Below, in pieces: positions 4,901 to 8,504 of a DNA stretch of 8,504 nt. The stretch is from Candidatus Bathyarchaeota archaeon. Lineage in GTDB: Archaea; Asgardarchaeota; Lokiarchaeia; Sigyniarchaeales; Sigyniarchaeaceae. The stretch spans positions 1 to 8,504 of the forward strand of contig WJJB01000188.1 in assembly GCA_014729935.1 (NCBI GenBank). The letters are read 5' to 3'. Position 1 is the stretch's first letter. The number at the start of each line of letters is the position of its first letter. Made by a program: the position numbers and the translations under genes. The notes beneath the pieces are model-generated. The model was not told the DNA's origin and did no database searches. It saw only the letters and a program-made list of their open reading frames with translations.

Positions 4901-5291
4901 TTGCCACGTATTAAGCTTGCAGCTTCACGTGGAAAGTGAAAACCCGTCCCGGGGTTATCAAGCCATGCACGATCATTGGACAAGCAGGGGTACTTCAGGG
5001 GAATGGCTAGTGGCTAATCAAGGACCTTGCCAATAATCGGCATCCCCGAGATTAAATAACTTGGGGTGGGTTATCGATCTTGGAACGACACCCCGTGTGG
5101 CATTCAATTGCCTGCTGCTACCCACTCTTAAAAATCACCCTCCTTCCCTTCCCTCACCCAATTCACCATGCTACTTCTCTCGCGGGCTTCACCGGGGTGC
5201 ACCGTTCCACTTATTGGTCGAAGCGTCCATTAACAGGCATGAAATTTGTAAAAAAGAAAATATGGGAAGGAATGGTGCAATCAAGGTGATT
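4901..5291. other. Gene-free interval, mostly featureless
   Basis: About 390 bases between the DUF302 gene and the 3' end of the TIM-barrel gene. I see a short hairpin AACCC (4941-4945) with GGGTT (4952-4956), a TATA-like ATTAAATAA at 5051-5059 on the plus strand with no gene to serve, a pyrimidine-rich tract (5138-5160), and the 8-base palindrome GGTGCACC near 5194. The plus-strand frame starting at 5061 lies half over the TIM-barrel gene and has no coding character. The minus-strand pyrimidine/purine tracts may hold the transcript end of the TIM-barrel gene. Confidence 0.4.
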
Positions 5292-6197
5292 TCACCGCGG
5301 CCTGTACGTCTTGAGCAATTCCCTCCCGGGTGGGAAATCCAGTCTCATGTCATGGGATTCACCGGTGGCAACCGCGATGGAATGCTTGCACAGTTCCACG
5401 GTCTTGAATGCCCCCAAGATGCCATTCATTTTACCCTCGAACTCCACGGACCAATTCCCGTCAAAGCCCGCGTCATGCAATATTTTGGCGGCTTTTAGAT
5501 AATCGAGCTTGGTTTCCATGCCCGTATCGTTGAAGGAATAGGCCTTTGCATGGATATATTTCGTGTTTTCCTTGATCACGTCCAAAGCTTTCCACCGCAT
5601 ATCATCATTCTCAAAATTGCCAATGTCAAAGATCCAGCCAAGGTTCCTTGACGTGAAATGTTCCTCGAAGAACTTCATGTAGACCCAGTTCGAGGAGTAG
5701 GAATGATGCGTTTCAATGCAAATGGAGGTATCGAGCGATTCGGCGACTTCAAGCAATGGTGTTACGATTTTCGCCGATTGATCCACGGCAGCCTTCATCT
5801 GGTTGTTATATTCCTCCCATTCATCCTCATCGAAGTCATCCATGGGCATGAATGCCCTTACCAAGGATCCATTGCCAACTTGGAACCGAACCATCTTGAT
5901 GCCAGCCGAGTGAGCGAGCTCCAACCATGATTTACCGCTGGATATCATTTCGTCCACCTTGTTATCCCGTTCAAGTAATTTCACGTGAGGTCCAATGGCA
6001 AAGACCGAGATACCGTTCTTTTCGAGTGTTTTACAATGAGCATCAAGTTGGTCCCGTTCAAAATGCCTGTCAAGGAATTCAATGAGATGCACGTTCATGT
6101 CATTACACATTGCCACGATAGCGCCAAGCCGTTGCTCTTGGTTCCCCAGCTTGTCCCACTCGCGGCGGATGGAATAGGTGTTCAATGCAACCTTCAT
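5292..6197 (-). CDS. Sugar phosphate isomerase/epimerase-like TIM-barrel protein
   Basis: A 301-residue protein of the xylose-isomerase-like TIM barrel superfamily (AP endonuclease 2 fold). It opens MKVALNTYSIRREW, a typical first strand, and shows the spaced strand ends expected for a metal site: CIETHH (Glu162), WIFDIGNF (Asp191), KYIHAKAYSF (His217) and WSVEFEGK (Glu252 or Glu254). Enzymes of this group isomerise, epimerise or dehydrate sugars and inositols, or cut abasic DNA; the sequence favours the sugar group because the DNA-repair motifs are absent, but the substrate cannot be named. Length is normal and there is no signal peptide. The gene is divergent from the phosphoesterase gene, 47 bases between the first possible start codons. 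An AT-rich run at 6213-6231 is well placed as its promoter about 26 bases before ATG 6197. Confidence 0.85.
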   Translation of the reverse strand: MKVALNTYSIRREWDKLGNQEQRLGAIVAMCNDMNVHLIEFLDRHFERDQLDAHCKTLEKNGISVFAIGPHVKLLERDNKVDEMISSGKSWLELAHSAGIKMVRFQVGNGSLVRAFMPMDDFDEDEWEEYNNQMKAAVDQSAKIVTPLLEVAESLDTSICIETHHSYSSNWVYMKFFEEHFTSRNLGWIFDIGNFENDDMRWKALDVIKENTKYIHAKAYSFNDTGMETKLDYLKAAKILHDAGFDGNWSVEFEGKMNGILGAFKTVELCKHSIAVATGESHDMRLDFPPGRELLKTYRPR

Positions 6198-6253
6198 GAT
6201 ATCATCACCGGTTTTTTCAATGATTTTTCATAGAAAAACCATGGGTGAATGGC
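6198..6253. promoter_or_regulatory. Short divergent promoter region between the TIM-barrel and phosphoesterase genes
   Basis: About 50 bases separate two divergent starts. The stretch 6213-6231 is very AT-rich and on the minus strand contains two close TGAAAAA-type runs, centred near 26 bases before the TIM-barrel ATG, as expected for a TATA element with a leaderless start. For the plus-strand gene a GATATCATC stretch at 6198-6206 is the only candidate upstream box, which would place transcription start near 6230. No Shine-Dalgarno site is seen before 6245 or 6254. Shared control of the two genes is inference. Confidence 0.35.
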
Positions 6254-7573
6254 ATGCCACGAGAAAAACCTGTGAAATGGGGTCCCTACCTGTCCTTCGG
6301 GAAAGACCCGTCAACCACCATGATAGCCAGCTGGCGTTCTTGCGAGGCAGCGCTTGGACCGACAACTTCCAGCACGGGATCGAAAGCATGGCTGGAATAT
6401 TGGGAGCATGGATTGGGGGAAACTGCCAGCATTACCCGCGTGGAAGCCACCATAGGCAGGCTCGCCGGGTTGCATATCACGCGAATGGAGAATCTCGTGC
6501 CTGGGACCGTGTACTCCTACAGGACCAGCACGTACCCCGACGAGACTCACACCTTCAAGACCGCTCCCGTCCCTGGAACGAATACCCCGTTCGAGTTCAC
6601 CTTGGTGGGTGATATGCACGCTCGGCCGTGCAATGACATCAGCAAGTATTTCTCATTGATGAGCGAGCTGGTTCCTGGGCATGATTTTTTCGCGGGACTC
6701 GGGGATTTCATCAACGATGGTGATGATCCCGCGGATTGGGATGCTTATTTCAGGGATGGAGCAGGATACCTGCCCTGCCATCCCCAGATGAATGTCCCGG
6801 GAAATCACGATGCCGGCAGCCCAAGCAAGTACCAGCGGTACACATACACTTGGATGCATCCCTACGTGGACGAGAACAAGGGCGGGTATTACGTGATGGA
6901 ATACGCCAATGCCGTGATTTTTTTCATCGATAGCACCAACGCGGGTGGCTGGCAACCCACGCCCGGAGATGCACAATATGATTGGTTAGCACGGAACTTG
7001 GAACGGTACGCCTTGGCTGATCGATGGATCTTCCTGCTCATGCATCACCAAGTCTATTCCACCGGGGATTTCGGGTGTGCGCGGCTCATGCACGATGTGT
7101 ACCGACCGTTGTGTCAAGAATACCACGTTGATGCCGTGTTTTACGGCCATGACCACCACTACGAGGTTTTCTGGGTGGACAGGGAGGCATCTTGGGGAGG
7201 AACGCTTTTCATCGTGGCAGGGGCAGGAGGTGGCCAAGGGCACGTGGATCATGGTATCATGGGTGATAGGAATGGCGAAACCAAGTATATTTGGCCCGGC
7301 AGGTTTCTCAATGTGCGAAAGCATGGCGTGCCACCAGAGACTGGGAATATCACCCCGGCTGCAAGGGCTTTCAGGAACGACAGCTTGGTTGAAGCCACGC
7401 AGCTCCTCGGGATACTCGAACCGAGCTTCATCCACGCGCGTGTTGAAGGGGACGTGATGGATCTCAAGTGTATAGGGTGGCAAGGGCAGGTGTATCACCA
7501 CCTGCAGGTGAAGCGCGCGGGTGCGGGTCGGGCGTTCCATCCCCGCTCTGAAAAGGTGCTACTCGATTATTAG
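6254..7573 (+). CDS. Calcineurin-like metallophosphoesterase with N-terminal PAP-like domain
   Basis: GTG 6245 (442 residues) or ATG 6254 (439 residues) can start it; I prefer the ATG, three codons later. Residues 9-108 (numbered from the GTG) form a beta-sandwich like the N-terminal domain of purple acid phosphatases (KWGPYLSFGKDPSTTMIASW, then LVPGTVYSYRT). The catalytic domain follows with all five metallophosphoesterase motifs: VGDMH (Asp123, His125), GDFINDG (Asp154), VPGNHD (Asn187, His188), LMHHQV (His267/268) and GHDHHYE (His302, His304). The tyrosine that makes PAP enzymes purple (GDxxY) is replaced by Asn in GDFIN, so a dinuclear metal site of another composition is likely. There is no signal peptide, so the enzyme is probably cytoplasmic and acts on a phosphomono- or diester that I cannot name. 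It is divergent from the TIM-barrel gene and followed 44 bases later by rnhA. Confidence 0.9.
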   Translation: MPREKPVKWGPYLSFGKDPSTTMIASWRSCEAALGPTTSSTGSKAWLEYWEHGLGETASITRVEATIGRLAGLHITRMENLVPGTVYSYRTSTYPDETHTFKTAPVPGTNTPFEFTLVGDMHARPCNDISKYFSLMSELVPGHDFFAGLGDFINDGDDPADWDAYFRDGAGYLPCHPQMNVPGNHDAGSPSKYQRYTYTWMHPYVDENKGGYYVMEYANAVIFFIDSTNAGGWQPTPGDAQYDWLARNLERYALADRWIFLLMHHQVYSTGDFGCARLMHDVYRPLCQEYHVDAVFYGHDHHYEVFWVDREASWGGTLFIVAGAGGGQGHVDHGIMGDRNGETKYIWPGRFLNVRKHGVPPETGNITPAARAFRNDSLVEATQLLGILEPSFIHARVEGDVMDLKCIGWQGQVYHHLQVKRAGAGRAFHPRSEKVLLDY

Positions 7574-7604
7574 CAAGCATTAAACCACAACCATGAGACT
7601 CTGC

Positions 7605-7617
7605 GAGGAAGGAAAGG
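7605..7617 (+). promoter_or_regulatory. Purine-rich ribosome binding site of rnhA
   Basis: GAGGAAGGAAAGG runs up to the ATG at 7618. The GAGG at 7605-7608 lies nine bases before the ATG and pairs with the anti-Shine-Dalgarno CCTC. It is the clearest such site in the window, and fits translation of rnhA from a leadered, possibly bicistronic, message following the phosphoesterase gene. Confidence 0.5.
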
Positions 7618-8037
7618 ATGAACGCATCGACGAAGCTATTCAAGTTATACACCGACGGTGGAGCCAGGGGGAACCCAGGTCCTGCTGCAATCGGAATCAT
7701 CATCGTGGATATGAGTGGAAAGGTGCTCCAAGAAATCAAACGGGTTATTGGCGTTGCGACGAATAACCAAGCAGAATACAGGGCGCTGGTGGCTGGAATG
7801 AAGATTGTTGCACGCTTGTGGAATGGAAGCTTGGCTTGTTACTCGGATAGCGAGCTGGTGATCAAGCAAATGAACGGGGTGTACCAGGTCCGCAATCGGG
7901 CCCTGGCAAGGTTGCACGACGCGGTCAAGTTGATGGAACGTTCCTTCTCCAGCGTTCAATATCTCCACGTGCCCAGGGAGCATCCCATGATTTCCCGTGC
8001 CGACGCCCTGGTCAACGAGGCTTTGGATCAGGCATGA
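7618..8037 (+). CDS. rnhA: Ribonuclease HI, archaeal/short type
   Basis: Ribonuclease HI cuts the RNA strand of RNA-DNA hybrids and helps remove primers and R-loops. The 139-residue protein shows the full acidic active site: Asp13 in YTDGGARGNPGPA, Glu53 in NNQAEYRAL, Asp77 in YSDSELV and Asp129 in SRADALVNEAL. It begins almost directly with the first strand (KLFKLYTDGG), lacks the N-terminal hybrid-binding domain and the basic protrusion of the E. coli enzyme, and matches the short type found in archaea and many bacteria. The loop before the last Asp reads REHPMISRAD rather than the usual REENKRAD, a local variation. It lies 44 bases after the phosphoesterase gene on the same strand with a good ribosome site and may be co-transcribed with it. 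It converges on the next gene with 45 bases between stops. Confidence 0.93.
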   Translation: MNASTKLFKLYTDGGARGNPGPAAIGIIIVDMSGKVLQEIKRVIGVATNNQAEYRALVAGMKIVARLWNGSLACYSDSELVIKQMNGVYQVRNRALARLHDAVKLMERSFSSVQYLHVPREHPMISRADALVNEALDQA

Positions 8038-8082
8038 TCGAGGCGCGAACAATCTTGACTAGTTTCTTGCTCCCGTTATCTT
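8038..8082. terminator. Convergent intergenic spacer with T-rich runs
   Basis: Only 45 bases separate the stops of rnhA and the minus-strand gene. The plus strand reads CTTGACTAGTTTCTTGCTCC then TTATCTTTCACTTTC running into the neighbouring gene, giving T-rich tracts that could end rnhA transcription in the archaeal way. No strong hairpin is present, and the minus-strand transcript has no comparable T-tract until it enters rnhA. Confidence 0.3.
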
Positions 8083-8493
8083 TCACTTTCTCCCGCGTGA
8101 GAAGATGGACTGGAGCTGGTCTCGAATCTCAATCACGGTGCCTATGGGAATCGTGCCCGCTTCCAAGGGCTCTATCCATCCTTTTTCTTGAAGGAACCGC
8201 ATGAAATCGCTCATCTTGTTTCGGATCTCCCAGTGCCCCCACCATGCACCATACTTCGGGCGATCCATGAATGCGAACATCTTGAAGGTGCCAAGCCTCG
8301 TGTCGAACCGGTGAAAGTAAATCATGCGCTCGTTGCCGTTCTGGTTCTCGATCAGGATTGATTTCAATAACCCGTCCAAATCTTCCTTGGCAAAATTGTT
8401 GATACCCACCAAGAAGTTCACGTCCATGGCAGTGCCATGCCTGATGATCCTTTCTTCATTCGTGGAGATGGAAAGCACAGCATCATCCTTCAT
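8083..8493 (-). CDS. Unrecognised small protein, start near the window edge
   Basis: From ATG 8493 the protein has 136 residues (MKDDAVLSISTNEERI...), but the frame stays open to the window edge through a TTG at 8502, so the true start may lie outside. It is soluble, with no signal peptide or membrane segment. The middle (GNERMIYFHRFDTRLGTFKMFA) looks like paired beta strands, and residues 82-112 of the long form (PKYGAWWGHWEIRNKMSDFM then RFLQEKGWIEPL) carry an aromatic cluster followed by an amphipathic helix. The last 25 residues contain GTIPIGTVIEIRDQL and a basic tail. I do not recognise a family. The overall shape, strand pair plus helix with Trp/Tyr positions, could suit a small ligand- or protein-binding domain, but no function is claimed. 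It converges on rnhA. Confidence 0.7.
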   Translation of the reverse strand: MKDDAVLSISTNEERIIRHGTAMDVNFLVGINNFAKEDLDGLLKSILIENQNGNERMIYFHRFDTRLGTFKMFAFMDRPKYGAWWGHWEIRNKMSDFMRFLQEKGWIEPLEAGTIPIGTVIEIRDQLQSIFSRGRK

Positions 8494-8504
8494 GATGTAC
8501 AACC

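Noticed and set aside
5061..5498. 145-codon plus-strand frame after a TATA-like box
   Set aside because: Its second half is antisense to the conserved C-terminus of the TIM-barrel protein and the first half has no protein character.
6986..7540. 184-codon minus-strand frame
   Set aside because: Antisense shadow of the metallophosphoesterase, whose catalytic motifs are intact on the plus strand.
1..8504. CRISPR array or tandem spacer-repeat structure
   Set aside because: No regularly spaced direct repeats of 20-40 bases were found anywhere in the window.

Overview
The window looks archaeal. It carries a RIO2-type atypical kinase, a UPF0251/DUF134 regulator with a zinc ribbon, an archaeal-style ribonuclease HI, AT-rich TATA-like boxes about 26 bases before likely starts, and few Shine-Dalgarno sites. 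Coding density is low (about 70 %) and several gaps of 380 to 1200 bases hold decayed or structured DNA. This fits an archaeon with a relaxed, transposon-exposed genome; an Asgard-type lineage is possible, but I cannot assign a taxon from sequence alone.

Layout. Bases 2-256 are the C-terminal tail of an IscB-type (RRXRR/HNH) IS200/IS605-family nuclease, broken by one in-frame TGA and followed at once by a nested hairpin typical of the right end of such elements. Then come two minus-strand genes: a UPF0251 helix-turn-helix protein with a zinc ribbon, and a small zinc-ribbon protein with a C-terminal membrane anchor. The second is divergent from rio2 (plus strand), whose best start is an internal ATG with a well-placed TATA box. 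A gap of about 380 bases with several short hairpins follows, then a DUF6935-like gene of unknown function.

Bases 3231-4456 hold no intact gene. They contain a second right-end-like hairpin in the opposite orientation sharing 12 bases with the first, a nested stem-loop flanked by 12-base inverted repeats, and a broken minus-strand reading frame that may be a tnpB-type remnant. I read this region tentatively as a graveyard of IS200/IS605-type elements.

The right half is ordinary cellular sequence: a DUF302 protein (minus), a sugar-phosphate isomerase/epimerase-like TIM barrel (minus) divergent from a calcineurin-like phosphoesterase with an N-terminal PAP-like domain (plus), RNase HI (plus), and at the edge a convergent unrecognised protein (minus). 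No complete new system is evident. The points most worth following are the IscB relic and its related hairpins, and the two candidate structured-RNA intervals (about 2420-2655 and 3690-3916).
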